Assembly: GCA_020025345.1 (NCBI GenBank)
Contig: JAHHSH010000004.1
Location: forward strand, 1-49,011
Length of the DNA: 49,011 nt
Origin: Oscillospiraceae bacterium
GTDB lineage: Bacteria > Bacillota > Clostridia > Oscillospirales > Oscillospiraceae
Reading direction: 5' to 3'
The position numbers and the translations under genes were made by a program. Under the pieces are notes generated by a model. That model saw only the letters and a program-made list of their open reading frames with translations. It was not told the origin of the DNA and made no database searches. Positions 7,951 to 16,550 of the stretch are shown piece after piece. Numbering within the stretch: position 1 is the first letter of the stretch; each line of letters opens with the position of its first letter.

Positions 7951-8958
7951 ATGAAGAGTAATTTCTTTGATTTAGATCGCATTCTGGATCTCAGCCGGTG
8001 GCAGAAGCTGCAAGACCAGCTGGCACTTGTGACCAATATGGCCATCATTACGGTGGACTACAAGGGCATCCCGATTACCCGGCACAGTATGTGCTGTCCC
8101 TTCTGCCAATCGGTGCGCGCCAACCCCCAGCTGGCTAAATACTGCCAGATCTGCGACTCCCGCGCAGGGCTGGAAGCTGTCCGGTCGCAGGAGCCGTTCA
8201 TTTACCGCTGTCACTTCAATATTATCGATATTGCCATCCCCATCACCGTGGACGACAAGTATCTGGGTGCCATTATGGCCGGTCAGATCCGCTTGGACGG
8301 CGCAGCGCAGCTGGATTCCTTTGAGCGCCTGCTGTCTTCGCAGAAAAATGCCGTTGCCCTGCAGCACCTGCATACACATCAGGCCGAATATGATGCGATT
8401 CCGCAGCTGCAATACGACAAGGTGCTGCAAAGCACACAGGCTCTGTTTGAATTGAGCAACTACATCGTAGAAACCGCCGTCAGCAAATCGCAGCTGATCC
8501 ACGCCTACGAGACCTTTTACCAAAATGCACAGCAGGCCGCGCACCCCCTGTCTCCGCAGAAGATGCCGCTTCCCGATGTGTCCGGCAATTTCCTCAAGGT
8601 GAATCGCGCCGGTCATGTGGAGACCGGCACCTCCCCCCTTCTTCCGGCCCTGCAGTATATCGAAGAAAACCCGGAGCAGCTGATCACGCAGGCGCAGATG
8701 GCAGAGCTCTGCCATTTGAGCCCCAGCTATTTCAGCCGCTTGTTTACCCACGAAATGGGCGTCAACTTCTCCCAGTACATCGCCTCCAAGAAAATTGCGT
8801 GGGCGCGGGAGCTGCTGGAGCAAACCAATGACTCCATAGAACTCATCAGCCAAAAACTCGGTTTCTCTTCCGCCGCGTACTTTATTAAGGTTTTCAAGAA
8901 GTATGAGGGGATCACCCCCCTGCTCTACAGAAAATACAACGACAAGCTGAATAAATAG
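7951..8958 (+). CDS. AraC-family transcriptional regulator with N-terminal PocR sensor domain
   Basis: The 335-aa protein carries an N-terminal PocR domain (about 10-165) with the family's cysteine pattern (C48, C49, C52, C65, C68, C87), a linker, and two C-terminal helix-turn-helix motifs of the AraC type (about 232-330, with LCHLSPSYFSRLF and LGFSSAAYFIKVFKK). PocR domains sense small hydrocarbon derivatives such as propanediol-type ligands. The ATG at 7951 was preferred to an in-frame ATG at 7885 because a purine-rich GGCGGTGAAA site precedes it and the PocR homology begins there. Divergent orientation to gldA-dhaKL makes it the likely activator of glycerol use; that link is inferred. Confidence 0.88.
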   Translation: MKSNFFDLDRILDLSRWQKLQDQLALVTNMAIITVDYKGIPITRHSMCCPFCQSVRANPQLAKYCQICDSRAGLEAVRSQEPFIYRCHFNIIDIAIPITVDDKYLGAIMAGQIRLDGAAQLDSFERLLSSQKNAVALQHLHTHQAEYDAIPQLQYDKVLQSTQALFELSNYIVETAVSKSQLIHAYETFYQNAQQAAHPLSPQKMPLPDVSGNFLKVNRAGHVETGTSPLLPALQYIEENPEQLITQAQMAELCHLSPSYFSRLFTHEMGVNFSQYIASKKIAWARELLEQTNDSIELISQKLGFSSAAYFIKVFKKYEGITPLLYRKYNDKLNK

Positions 8959-9102
8959 CTGCCGAAGGCAAAAAATACCGTTACTTGGAAAAATGCCAGA
9001 AACCGGTTGCTTTTTCTCTCTTTATAGTCTAAAATGATTACCCAAGTTGACGGCGCTCAACAAAAGGGACCCCGGATGGCTGCATCACAGCAGATCCAGA
9101 TA

Positions 9103-9134
9103 AAAAACCACCTCCATGAAGGAGATGGTCTTTT
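9103..9134 (+). terminator. Weak hairpin terminator downstream of the AraC gene
   Basis: ACCA-C-CTCC pairs with GGAG-A-TGGT around a short loop and is followed by CTTTT. It sits 150 bases after the regulator's stop. Confidence 0.5.
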
Positions 9135-9226
9135 GATCCGTGCAAACGCGATTTATGGACAAACGATTCCTACTTCCAGTGCTCAGATATTTTCATGAAG
9201 AGTTCTTTTGAATATTCATGCAGGAG

Positions 9227-9264
9227 TGGCAGAATGTCTGAAATTCAGACATTCTGCCATTTTT
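9227..9264 (+). terminator. Strong intrinsic terminator before the glycosyltransferase fusion gene
   Basis: A 16-bp perfect stem (TGGCAGAATGTCTGAA and its complement, one central base) is followed by TTTTT. It separates the AraC unit from the next gene. Confidence 0.8.
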
Positions 9265-9295
9265 CCCTATTGTTAAGATGCTTGCGGAAGTATAG

Positions 9296-9304
9296 TGGTA
9301 TAAT
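9296..9304 (+). promoter_or_regulatory. Extended -10 promoter of the GT4-acyltransferase gene
   Basis: TGGTATAAT is an extended -10 element 46 bases before the TTG start. No good -35 is seen at 17 bases spacing, as is common for extended -10 promoters. The rest of the 8959-9349 gap holds only the two hairpins listed. Confidence 0.5.
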
Positions 9305-9349
9305 AGGTTGGTATAGACCTTTGCAAGTGACACAGAAAGAGGTGTTGAT

Positions 9350-11224
9350 TTGAATATCGTTTTAGTGGTAGACCAGTATGACCACAGCAATAACGGAACA
9401 ACCATTACAGCCCGGCGGTTCGCCGAACAGCTCCGCAAACGGGGACACACCGTCAAAGTATTGGCGGCAGGTGAGCCTGAGCCGGATAAAATCACCGTTC
9501 CCACCCACACGATCCCGTTTTTTCAGCCCTTGGTGGATGCACAGGGAATGTGCTTTGCCGAGCCGGTGGACGAGGCCTACTATCAGGCGTTCAAAGATGC
9601 GGATATCGTACATTTCTATATGCCCTTTCGTTTCTGCCGCCGCGGCGAGTCGATCGCCCGCCAGATGCATATTCCCACCATGGCAGCCTTCCACGTTCAG
9701 CCGGAGAATATCACCTCCAGCATCAAGCTTGGAAAGCAGAAGTGGGCCAATAACTTCCTGTACTGGTGGTTCAAGGATGTATTTTATAACCGCTTCCGCT
9801 CCATCCACTGCCCCAGTGAGTTCATCGCCCAGCAGCTGCGTGAGCACGGTTATGATGCCAAACTGTATGTTATCAGCAACGGCGTGGACAACGCCTTTTG
9901 CCCTCCGCAGCAGCCCATTGTGCGGACGGATCACACGCTTCGGGTCTTAATGGTTGGCCGCCTCTCCAAGGAAAAGCGGCAGGATCTCATCATCAAAGCG
10001 GCCCAATTGAGCCGCTACCGGGATCAGATCCAGTTGATTTTCGCCGGAAAAGGCCCCATGAAAAAGAAATACGAGGCTATGGGTGCCAATTTGCCCAGAA
10101 AGCCTGTATTCGGATTTTACAAGCAGGAGGATCTCATAAAACTCATCCACAGCTGCGACCTCTATGTCCACGCCTCGGATGCGGAAATCGAGGGCATCTC
10201 CTGCATTGAGGCCTTCACCTGCGGATTGGTTCCCGTTATCTCCGACTCCAAGCTGTCGGCTACCCACCAGTTTGCTCTGGATCCGCGCTGCACCTTTCAA
10301 GCCGAGGACGCACAGGCTCTGGCCGACCGGATGGACTACTGGTTTGAACACCCCGAAGAAAAGGCAGAGATGTCCCGGCGCTATGCAGAATACGGCGACA
10401 GTATGCGGGTGGAACACTGCGTGCAGAAGGCTGAGCAGATGTACACTGAAACCATCGCAGAGTGGAAAAAGAAAGGTCCCCGGCAGCCCGAGGAAAATAC
10501 TTTTCGCCGCATGACCCACCCCAACATCGAGAAAACCGCCCGCAACTACGGAAAAGGCTGGGTGGGAAAGTCATGGCTGTCTGCCCTGGTGACGAATCTC
10601 CTTTCACCCATTTTGTACCTGCTGGATGCTCTTGTCTGGGGCTTTTCGGTAGAGGGGCGGGAAAATATCCGTGGTCTTAAAGGCGGCGCCATTACCGTCA
10701 TGAACCATATCCACCCCATGGACTGCACCATGGTCAAGCTGGCCACCTTCCCGCGGCGAACCCACTATATCAGTATGCGGGGCAATCTGGAGATCCCCCT
10801 GCTGGGCTGGCTTCTGAAGGCTTTCGGCGCAATTCCCCTTTTGGACAGCACCACCGGTATGCTCGGTTTGGAAAAAGGCATAGAGCAGGGAATTCAACGG
10901 GGCGACTGGATTCATTTTTATGCCGAAGGTCTGCTGGTGCGCTACCACGAGGGCATACGGCCCTTCCACAGGGGCGCGTTTCTGGCCGCAGTGCGGGCCG
11001 GCTGCCCTGTCGTCCCCATGCGGTTAGTCTGCGATGACCCCCACGGCATCCGCAGTCTATGGAGACGGAAAAAGCCTTTTCTGCGGCTCATTATCGGCAA
11101 GCCGCTGTACCCAAAGGCTGATCTTCCTCAGCGGGAGGCCGTCAACGATCTGATGGAGCGCACCCATACGGCCATCGAGGCGCTAGGCTGCCCCCTGTCT
11201 GAAGAAACCGTACCCACCACATAA
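9350..11224 (+). CDS. Fusion of GT4-family glycosyltransferase and PlsC-type acyltransferase
   Basis: One 624-aa chain holds two enzymes. Residues 1-375 form a GT-B, family 4 glycosyltransferase: an NNGTTITARR-type donor loop near 14-23, a VGRLSKEKR start of the second lobe (202-210) and the E281...E287 pair of the EX7E-type motif (EIEGISCIE). Residues about 405-615 form a 1-acylglycerol-phosphate acyltransferase-like domain with H453...D458 in NHIHPMD, an EG motif in YAEGLLVRYHEG and a late VPMRL block. Start is TTG (MNIVLVVDQYD), supported by AGAGGTG upstream and by the usual GT4 N-terminus. The fusion implies one protein both glycosylates and acylates a lipid-linked acceptor at the membrane; the substrate is unknown. 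It is a single-gene unit bounded by strong terminators. Confidence 0.9.
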   Translation: MNIVLVVDQYDHSNNGTTITARRFAEQLRKRGHTVKVLAAGEPEPDKITVPTHTIPFFQPLVDAQGMCFAEPVDEAYYQAFKDADIVHFYMPFRFCRRGESIARQMHIPTMAAFHVQPENITSSIKLGKQKWANNFLYWWFKDVFYNRFRSIHCPSEFIAQQLREHGYDAKLYVISNGVDNAFCPPQQPIVRTDHTLRVLMVGRLSKEKRQDLIIKAAQLSRYRDQIQLIFAGKGPMKKKYEAMGANLPRKPVFGFYKQEDLIKLIHSCDLYVHASDAEIEGISCIEAFTCGLVPVISDSKLSATHQFALDPRCTFQAEDAQALADRMDYWFEHPEEKAEMSRRYAEYGDSMRVEHCVQKAEQMYTETIAEWKKKGPRQPEENTFRRMTHPNIEKTARNYGKGWVGKSWLSALVTNLLSPILYLLDALVWGFSVEGRENIRGLKGGAITVMNHIHPMDCTMVKLATFPRRTHYISMRGNLEIPLLGWLLKAFGAIPLLDSTTGMLGLEKGIEQGIQRGDWIHFYAEGLLVRYHEGIRPFHRGAFLAAVRAGCPVVPMRLVCDDPHGIRSLWRRKKPFLRLIIGKPLYPKADLPQREAVNDLMERTHTAIEALGCPLSEETVPTT

Positions 11225-11226
11225 AA

Positions 11227-11273
11227 TAGGACAAGCAGCCCCACCCGTTAAACGGGTGGGGCTGCTTGTCCTA
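11227..11273. terminator. Very stable bidirectional terminator
   Basis: A stem of about 21 bp (TAGGACAAGCAGCCCCACCCG with its complement) lies between two convergent genes. The T tract is short on both strands, so function rests on the stem. Confidence 0.75.
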
Positions 11274-11298
11274 TAAGAGAATTTCGGTGCTTCTTCAT

Positions 11299-11961
11299 TT
11301 ATGCAGGCAGCAGCGGCAACACCACAAAGGGCTCACGCCGCAGTTTTTCCCCAAAGACAAAGGAAACCGGTGCAGAAAAGAGCGGACCGTCAGACACAAA
11401 GCTGTGATATTCCCCGTTTTCTCCACAGACATCTGCGCCATCTTCCACAATCGACGCCAAGACCTCCTCGGAGAGCACCATACCTAGATGCTTTTCACTG
11501 AGCCGGGAAGTATCCACCACCGTGATGTTGGCCACAAAGCCCAAGTCGATCAGCTCACGCACCAGCTGGGCGCGGGGCTGCTGCCACAGCGGAAAAACAG
11601 CCTCTATTCCTGCATCCCGGCACAGCTCCGTACACCACTCCAGATGTCCTGCAATATCGATATCGCCAAAAACACAGGCCTCCACCCCCTCCGCCTTTTT
11701 CGCCTTGAGCAGACGGAGGAAATTGTCCCGGTAGGCATCGCCGGAGGTGCGAATCAGTGTTACAGGAAGGCCCAGCGAATCCGACACAGCCTGCAGCACC
11801 TCTTCCGGGATGCCGTGAAACCAGGAACGCCCCATGTCAATATTATACGTTGTCAACAGGCCGCATGGTTCCATCCCCATCTGTACGGCGCGATAGAGCG
11901 CCAGAATACTGTCCTTACCGCCGCTATAGGAAAGCACAAATTTTTTACCTTGCAGTTCCAT
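11299..11961 (-). CDS. Dph6-like PP-loop ATPase (diphthine-ammonia ligase family, DUF71)
   Basis: The 220-aa protein has the N-type ATP pyrophosphatase loop SGGKDS (13-18) and the ENGEYHSFV signature near residue 190 that marks the Dph6/MJ0570 family. Eukaryotic and archaeal members amidate diphthine on elongation factor 2. Bacteria do not make diphthamide, so the bacterial substrate is unknown and the name describes only the fold. The ATG at 11961 (MELQGKKF) was chosen because GGGAGG precedes it; a longer frame to 12006 lacks a site. It is divergent from the alkyltransferase gene across a 123-bp gap. Confidence 0.85.
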   Translation of the reverse strand: MELQGKKFVLSYSGGKDSILALYRAVQMGMEPCGLLTTYNIDMGRSWFHGIPEEVLQAVSDSLGLPVTLIRTSGDAYRDNFLRLLKAKKAEGVEACVFGDIDIAGHLEWCTELCRDAGIEAVFPLWQQPRAQLVRELIDLGFVANITVVDTSRLSEKHLGMVLSEEVLASIVEDGADVCGENGEYHSFVSDGPLFSAPVSFVFGEKLRREPFVVLPLLPA

Positions 11962-12084
11962 CCCCGGTTTCCTCCCTTGTATATGGTTGTCCTCATCATA
12001 CCACATTTCCTTCGATTTCGGAAACAGCCGGGCTTTCTTTTTTGACGTAAATATGGTACGCTCCCGGTAAAGGAGGTGTCTTCA

Positions 12085-12609
12085 TTGCAGTATCTCACAA
12101 CCTATTCCACACCACTGGGGCCTGTCCTCCTGTGCAGCGACGGAGAGGCGCTGATCGGCGCATGGCTGGAGGGACAGGCGCACTTCGCCGCCACGGTTTC
12201 TGCCGCCGCTGCAGAAAAAGAGGACCTACCCATTTTCGATATGACCCGCCGCTGGCTGGATCGCTATTTTGTCGGAGCGCAGCCCACCCCACAAGAACTG
12301 CCCCTTCATCCGCACGGCAGCCCCTTCCGGCAACGCGTCTGGCAGATTCTTTGCCAGATTCCCTACGGAGAAACGCTTACCTACGGTGAAATCGCCCGGC
12401 AGCTCTCCCGCAACGGACGTCCCGCCGCAGCGCAGGCCGTAGGCGGAGCCGTGGGGCACAACCCCATCTCTATCATCATCCCCTGTCACCGCGTGGTCGG
12501 TGCCCACGGCAAGCTCACCGGCTACGCCGGCGGTCTTGCCAAAAAGCAATGGCTCCTATCCCACGAAGGGGTAGATCTGCGCCGTTTTTCCACACCGCTT
12601 GAACAGTAA
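12085..12609 (+). CDS. ogt: Methylated-DNA-[protein]-cysteine S-methyltransferase
   Basis: The 174-aa protein ends with the DNA-binding and active-site domain of O6-alkylguanine transferases: FRQRVWQIL (81-89), PYGETLTYGEIA (93-104), and the acceptor C134 in IIPCHRVV. It removes alkyl groups from guanine O6 by transferring them to C134. Start is TTG at 12085, eight bases after AGGAGG; an upstream in-frame GTG at 12076 overlaps the ribosome site and is unlikely. It is a single-gene unit ending in a terminator. Confidence 0.93.
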   Translation: MQYLTTYSTPLGPVLLCSDGEALIGAWLEGQAHFAATVSAAAAEKEDLPIFDMTRRWLDRYFVGAQPTPQELPLHPHGSPFRQRVWQILCQIPYGETLTYGEIARQLSRNGRPAAAQAVGGAVGHNPISIIIPCHRVVGAHGKLTGYAGGLAKKQWLLSHEGVDLRRFSTPLEQ

Positions 12610-12618
12610 GTGGTAAAG

Positions 12619-12664
12619 GAAAATCCGAGAACCCTTGTAAAGCCAATGGTTCCCGGATTTTTTA
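12619..12664 (+). terminator. Terminator after ogt
   Basis: AAATCCG-A-GAACC pairs with GGTTC-C-CGGATTT around a 14-base loop and runs into a T tract. Confidence 0.75.
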
Positions 12665-12720
12665 CAGCACAGGCAATCACTGCGGATCACAACTCCACAA
12701 CATCTGCCAAAGAGGTTGCA

Positions 12721-14253
12721 TCAAGACTTTGCGTAAGTCTCGTATCCAGCCTTGACTTCCTCATCAGGGCCATGGGTTAGGAGCGACACAACGATTACCA
12801 CCAGGCAGTTGCAAAAGAAGGCAGGCAGCAGCTCATAGATTCCCAGAATGCCACCCATGGGACGGATCAGGAATTTCCACACGAACACCATGACACCACC
12901 GGTTACCAAGCCAGCCAGAATTCCCTGGCGGTTGCTGCCCTTCCAGAAGAGGGAGAACAAAATGGCAGGACCAAAGGTAGCACCAAAGCCAGCCCAAGCG
13001 AAGGACACAATGGCAAACACGCTGCTCTCCGGGTCGGCGGCCAGAAACACAGCAATCACTGCAATGGCAATGACGGTGAGGCGGGCAATCCGCATGGTCT
13101 GCTTCTGGGTTAGCTTAATACCAAAGACATCCTGCAGCAGGTTCTCAGAGAAGGCAGAGGAAGCCGCCAGCAGCTGAGAGTCTGCCGTGGACATGGTGGC
13201 CGCCAAAATACCGGCCAAAATCAGACCCGCCACGATTGCCGGTACAATGCCGAACTTGGACAGCAATCCCGCAATTTGGACAATCACGGTTTCAGAAGCA
13301 CTGCCCTCCAGCATGGGAATACCACCGGTCTTGGAAACAGAATAGCCGATCATACCGATGCACACAGATACGATCATGGAAATAACCACCCAAATCGAGG
13401 CAATCCGCCGGGACAGGGTCAGCTCCTTCTCGTCCCGAATGGCCATGAAGCGTACCAGAATATGGGGCATACCGAAATAACCCAAACCCCAAGCTGCCAA
13501 CGAGACAATGTTCATCAAATCGTAGGGCTTTGCCGCACCCGCAACGGGATCATAGCTCTGGGTAAAGCTCAGGTAGCCGGGCAGCGCCTTGGCATTTTCA
13601 ACCACGGCATCCAGACCACCCGCCTGATGGATACCAAAAGCGGTAATGACCACCAGCGCTACCGTCATAATGATGGACTGGATCAAGTCCATGGTGGCCA
13701 CGGCAGAGAAGCCGCCCACGGAGGTATAGCTGATGATCACGATGGCGCCGATCACCACAGCCATTGTGTAATCCCAGCCAAAGAAGCTATTGAACAGCTT
13801 ACCGATGGCGGCAAGGCCGGAGGCCACATAGGGCACAAAGAACACCAGAATAATCAGGGATGCAATGCACATGATCACCGGTTTCTTTTCCCCATAGCGC
13901 TTGGAAATAAACGAAGGGATAGTGATGGCATCCAACTGAACACTGTAGCGGCGAATCCGTTTGGCCACCAGCAGGAAGTTCAGGTAGGTGCCCAGCACCA
14001 GACCGAACGCCGTCCAGCTGGCATCTGCCACGCCGCTGAGATAGGCCACACCGGGCAGGCCCATCAGCAGCCAGGAACTCATGTCGCTGGCCTCGGCACT
14101 CATGGCGGTCACCAGAGGGCCCATGCCGCGTCCGCCCAGATAAAATCCCTCCGAGCTCTTTTTACTTTTCCGCCCGATCATAACGCCCGTGCAGATCACG
14201 AAGCACAGGTACACTACGATGACGGCGGCAATACAAATCTGCGCACTTGTCAT
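12721..14253 (-). CDS. putP: Sodium/proline symporter (SSS family)
   Basis: The 510-aa protein has about 13 transmembrane helices and the PutP landmarks: the FYLGGRGMGPLVTAMSA entry to helix 2, ASDMSSWLL, the GGFSAVATMDLIQ block of the family signature, and TMSTADSQLLAASSA late in the chain. Family members import proline with Na+. The start at 14253 (MTSAQICIAAV) is preceded by AAAAGGAG; a 12-residue longer frame has no site. It stands alone, downstream of the terminator of the dehydratase operon. Another short-chain amino acid or organic acid substrate is possible. Confidence 0.9.
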   Translation of the reverse strand: MTSAQICIAAVIVVYLCFVICTGVMIGRKSKKSSEGFYLGGRGMGPLVTAMSAEASDMSSWLLMGLPGVAYLSGVADASWTAFGLVLGTYLNFLLVAKRIRRYSVQLDAITIPSFISKRYGEKKPVIMCIASLIILVFFVPYVASGLAAIGKLFNSFFGWDYTMAVVIGAIVIISYTSVGGFSAVATMDLIQSIIMTVALVVITAFGIHQAGGLDAVVENAKALPGYLSFTQSYDPVAGAAKPYDLMNIVSLAAWGLGYFGMPHILVRFMAIRDEKELTLSRRIASIWVVISMIVSVCIGMIGYSVSKTGGIPMLEGSASETVIVQIAGLLSKFGIVPAIVAGLILAGILAATMSTADSQLLAASSAFSENLLQDVFGIKLTQKQTMRIARLTVIAIAVIAVFLAADPESSVFAIVSFAWAGFGATFGPAILFSLFWKGSNRQGILAGLVTGGVMVFVWKFLIRPMGGILGIYELLPAFFCNCLVVIVVSLLTHGPDEEVKAGYETYAKS

Positions 14254-14332
14254 ATTTTTCTCCTTTTCGGCAGATCGCACTGCCGTCAATCATACAATAT
14301 TTTTCCAGGGTAAAAACGCTCGGAACAAGAGA

Positions 14333-14358
14333 AAAGCCGCCGATTTCTCGGCGGCTTT
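14333..14358 (-). terminator. Terminator of the tauE-OCD-tautomerase-dehydratase operon
   Basis: AAAGCCGCCGA pairs perfectly with TCGGCGGCTTT around a four-base loop; on the minus strand TTTTCTCTTG follows. Confidence 0.75.
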
Positions 14359-14618
14359 AGGCTCTTATCATCAGCCAGTCCAAACCGGCCTCCTCATTTT
14401 GACGATCGGTTCCGGAACGTGTCCGTTCCGACACGGGATGCAAAGTGCCGACTGTATGTGGTACTCCATGCAGCGGAGCAATACCCTGCACCTTCAGGAG
14501 GTGTGCACCAAACGATACAATCTACTCTTTGCTGAGGAAGCCATCGTACAGCCCTGTGTTTGGAAAAGATGTGCCGAAAGCACAACCCAGTGCCGCAGCC
14601 GATGCTCTTATGCCGAAA
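14359..14618. other. 260-base stretch without a recognised gene
   Basis: Both strands carry only short frames. The minus strand has a 32-codon frame beginning MEYHIQSALC with two CxxC-spaced cysteines and no ribosome site. It may be gene debris; I see no promoter or repeat. Confidence 0.4.
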
Positions 14619-16292
14619 TTACTTTCTGACGCCGTTGTCCCAGGGCTGCATTGCGCCGCCTTCCTCAGCGGGACGGACAGTACGTGCAAAGATATTCAGG
14701 CAGCCCTTCTGCTCCTTCAGAGGAGGCTGAACCCACTTTTCACGACGACGTGCCAGCTCCTCATCGGAGACAGCCAGATCCACTACGCCCTTGATGGTAT
14801 CCACAGTGATCAGATCGCCATCCTCCACCAGAGCGATGGGACCGCCGTCATAAGCCTCGGGAGAGATATGACCGACAATAGCGCCGTGGCTGAAGCCGGA
14901 GAAACGGGCATCGGTCACCAGACCAACGCTCTTGTGCAGGTTGTGAGCAACCAGAGCATCGTTGGAGAGCATCAGCTCCTTCATGCCGGGAGCGCCCTTG
15001 CAGCCCTCGTAGCGGATGACCAGAACGTCACCGGGAACGATATCGCCGCGCTCGATGGCCTCGTAAGCCTTGGTGTCGTTGTCGAAGCACTTGGCCTTGC
15101 CGCTGAAGGTCTCCATACCAGCGGGAACACCGGTGGGACGAATGATAGCACCAGCGGGAGACAGGTTTCCGCGCAGGATCTGCAGACCGGGCAGGTCGTA
15201 CAGAGGGTTGTCCAGGCTGCGCAGGACATCGCTGCTCTCCACATGGATGTTCTTGATCAGCTCGCCCCAAGTGGAGCCGGTCATGGTGGGAACATCCTTG
15301 TTGATCTTGCTCTCCAGCATCTTCATGACAGCCAGAGTACCACCCACATTGTACAGATCATTAATGGTATAGGGACCGCTGGGGATAACACCCACGATGC
15401 AGCGGATTTCCTTTGCATAACGCTCGAAGTCGTCCATGGTGATGTCCAGACCCAGCTCATAGCTCATAGCCAGAATATGCAGCAGAGCGTTGGTGGAGCC
15501 AGCCACAGCCATGTCGAACATGATGGCGTTCTCCAGAGTCTGGCGAGTGATCAGCTGGGAGGGCTTGCGCTGCTCCTTGACCATCTTGACGATGTACTCA
15601 CCGGCCTCACGAGCCTTGCGGATCTTCATGCTGTCCATAGCGGGGATGGATGCGGTACCGGGCAGAACCAGGTTCATGATCTCGCCCAGCATCTGCATGG
15701 TGTTTGCAGTACCCATGGAGGGGCAAGCGCCGCAGGTGGGGCAGACGCACTCTTCCAGAGCGTTGAGCTCCTCATCGCTGCCGCCCTGGAAACGGGCTAC
15801 GTCCACGTCAGCCTCAACGACCTTCTTACCGCGGAAGTTACCGTCACCCATGGTGCCGCCGGTAACGACCATAGCGGGAATGTCCAGACGTGCAGCAGCC
15901 TGATAGCAACCAGCGATGATGTTATCGCAGGAAGCGATCATAGCCAGACCGTCGAACTGCTGGACGCGGCTGACGCCTTCCACGGACATGCAGACGATGT
16001 CGCGCATGACCTGCTCGTACTTCATTTCCTCAACACCGTTGGGGATATTGCCGCAGGTAGCGGGGATACCGAACTCAACAGGGATACCACCGGCAGCCCA
16101 GATACCTTCCTTGACAGCCTGTGCAATCTGACGCAGATGTGCGGTTCCGGGAGAACCCTCCAGGAAGGAGTTAGGCACGCCGATATGGGGCTTGGAACGA
16201 ATATCTTTATCGCTGAAACCGGCAGCTTTCATCATCACGCGGCGGTGAGCAGCCTTGGGGCTGTTCCAAAATTCGGGACCATAATGGCTCAT
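14619..16292 (-). CDS. IlvD/Edd family dehydratase, divergent, probably catabolic
   Basis: The 557-aa chain has the full length and motifs of the IlvD/Edd family, which dehydrates 2,3-dihydroxy acids to 2-keto-3-deoxy acids with an iron-sulfur cluster. C122 (SCDNIIAG) and C190 (GACPSMGTANTM) are the two C-terminal cluster ligands. At the first cluster position, where IlvD has P-C-N-x-H, this protein has P48-G49-T50-A51-H52, so that cysteine is missing; C80 (IPATCG) is an alternative ligand at best. Two cysteines at these places recall Edd (phosphogluconate dehydratase). No valine or isoleucine genes are near; it follows a tautomerase gene by 36 bases in a transport-linked operon. I therefore call it a dehydratase of an unknown hydroxy acid rather than biosynthetic IlvD. 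AAAGGAG precedes the start. Confidence 0.85.
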   Translation of the reverse strand: MSHYGPEFWNSPKAAHRRVMMKAAGFSDKDIRSKPHIGVPNSFLEGSPGTAHLRQIAQAVKEGIWAAGGIPVEFGIPATCGNIPNGVEEMKYEQVMRDIVCMSVEGVSRVQQFDGLAMIASCDNIIAGCYQAAARLDIPAMVVTGGTMGDGNFRGKKVVEADVDVARFQGGSDEELNALEECVCPTCGACPSMGTANTMQMLGEIMNLVLPGTASIPAMDSMKIRKAREAGEYIVKMVKEQRKPSQLITRQTLENAIMFDMAVAGSTNALLHILAMSYELGLDITMDDFERYAKEIRCIVGVIPSGPYTINDLYNVGGTLAVMKMLESKINKDVPTMTGSTWGELIKNIHVESSDVLRSLDNPLYDLPGLQILRGNLSPAGAIIRPTGVPAGMETFSGKAKCFDNDTKAYEAIERGDIVPGDVLVIRYEGCKGAPGMKELMLSNDALVAHNLHKSVGLVTDARFSGFSHGAIVGHISPEAYDGGPIALVEDGDLITVDTIKGVVDLAVSDEELARRREKWVQPPLKEQKGCLNIFARTVRPAEEGGAMQPWDNGVRK

Positions 16293-16328
16293 AACAATTT
16301 CTCCTTTATTATAATATAGTATTCGTAG

Positions 16329-16547
16329 TTAATAAACGTAATCAGAATCGAGGATCAGATCTTCGTGATCAACTTTTTGGGCAACTACATCCATAAACTT
16401 CTCGGGCTCGATGCTCTCGAAGGACACAGAGATGTCCGATGCCTTCCAATTACCGGCCTCCATGAGGCTGGTACGGAGGATTTCGGCCATATTTCTTTTT
16501 TGCTCTTCACTGCGGCCCGGATACAACATGACAGAAATATGAGGCAT
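16329..16547 (-). CDS. Small tautomerase, 4-oxalocrotonate tautomerase-like
   Basis: This 72-aa protein begins MPHISVMLYPGRS. Pro-1, exposed after removal of Met, is the catalytic base of the tautomerase superfamily, and the length fits 4-OT subunits that form hexamers or dimers. The family moves protons between enol and keto forms of small 2-oxo acids. The GGGAG ribosome site overlaps the stop of the upstream cyclodeaminase-like gene (three bases between the genes), so the two are translationally coupled. In this operon it could speed ketonisation of the enol released by the dehydratase or by the cyclodeaminase-like enzyme; this is inferred. Confidence 0.85.
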   Translation of the reverse strand: MPHISVMLYPGRSEEQKRNMAEILRTSLMEAGNWKASDISVSFESIEPEKFMDVVAQKVDHEDLILDSDYVY

Positions 16548-16550
16548 AGC

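Noticed and set aside
14619..16292. Naming the dehydratase ilvD as a branched-chain amino acid enzyme
   Set aside because: The first cluster cysteine is missing and no ilv or leu genes are nearby; the operon looks catabolic.
14445..16319. Plus-strand open frame of 624 codons opposite the dehydratase gene
   Set aside because: The minus strand encodes a complete IlvD/Edd protein; the opposite frame is a composition artefact.
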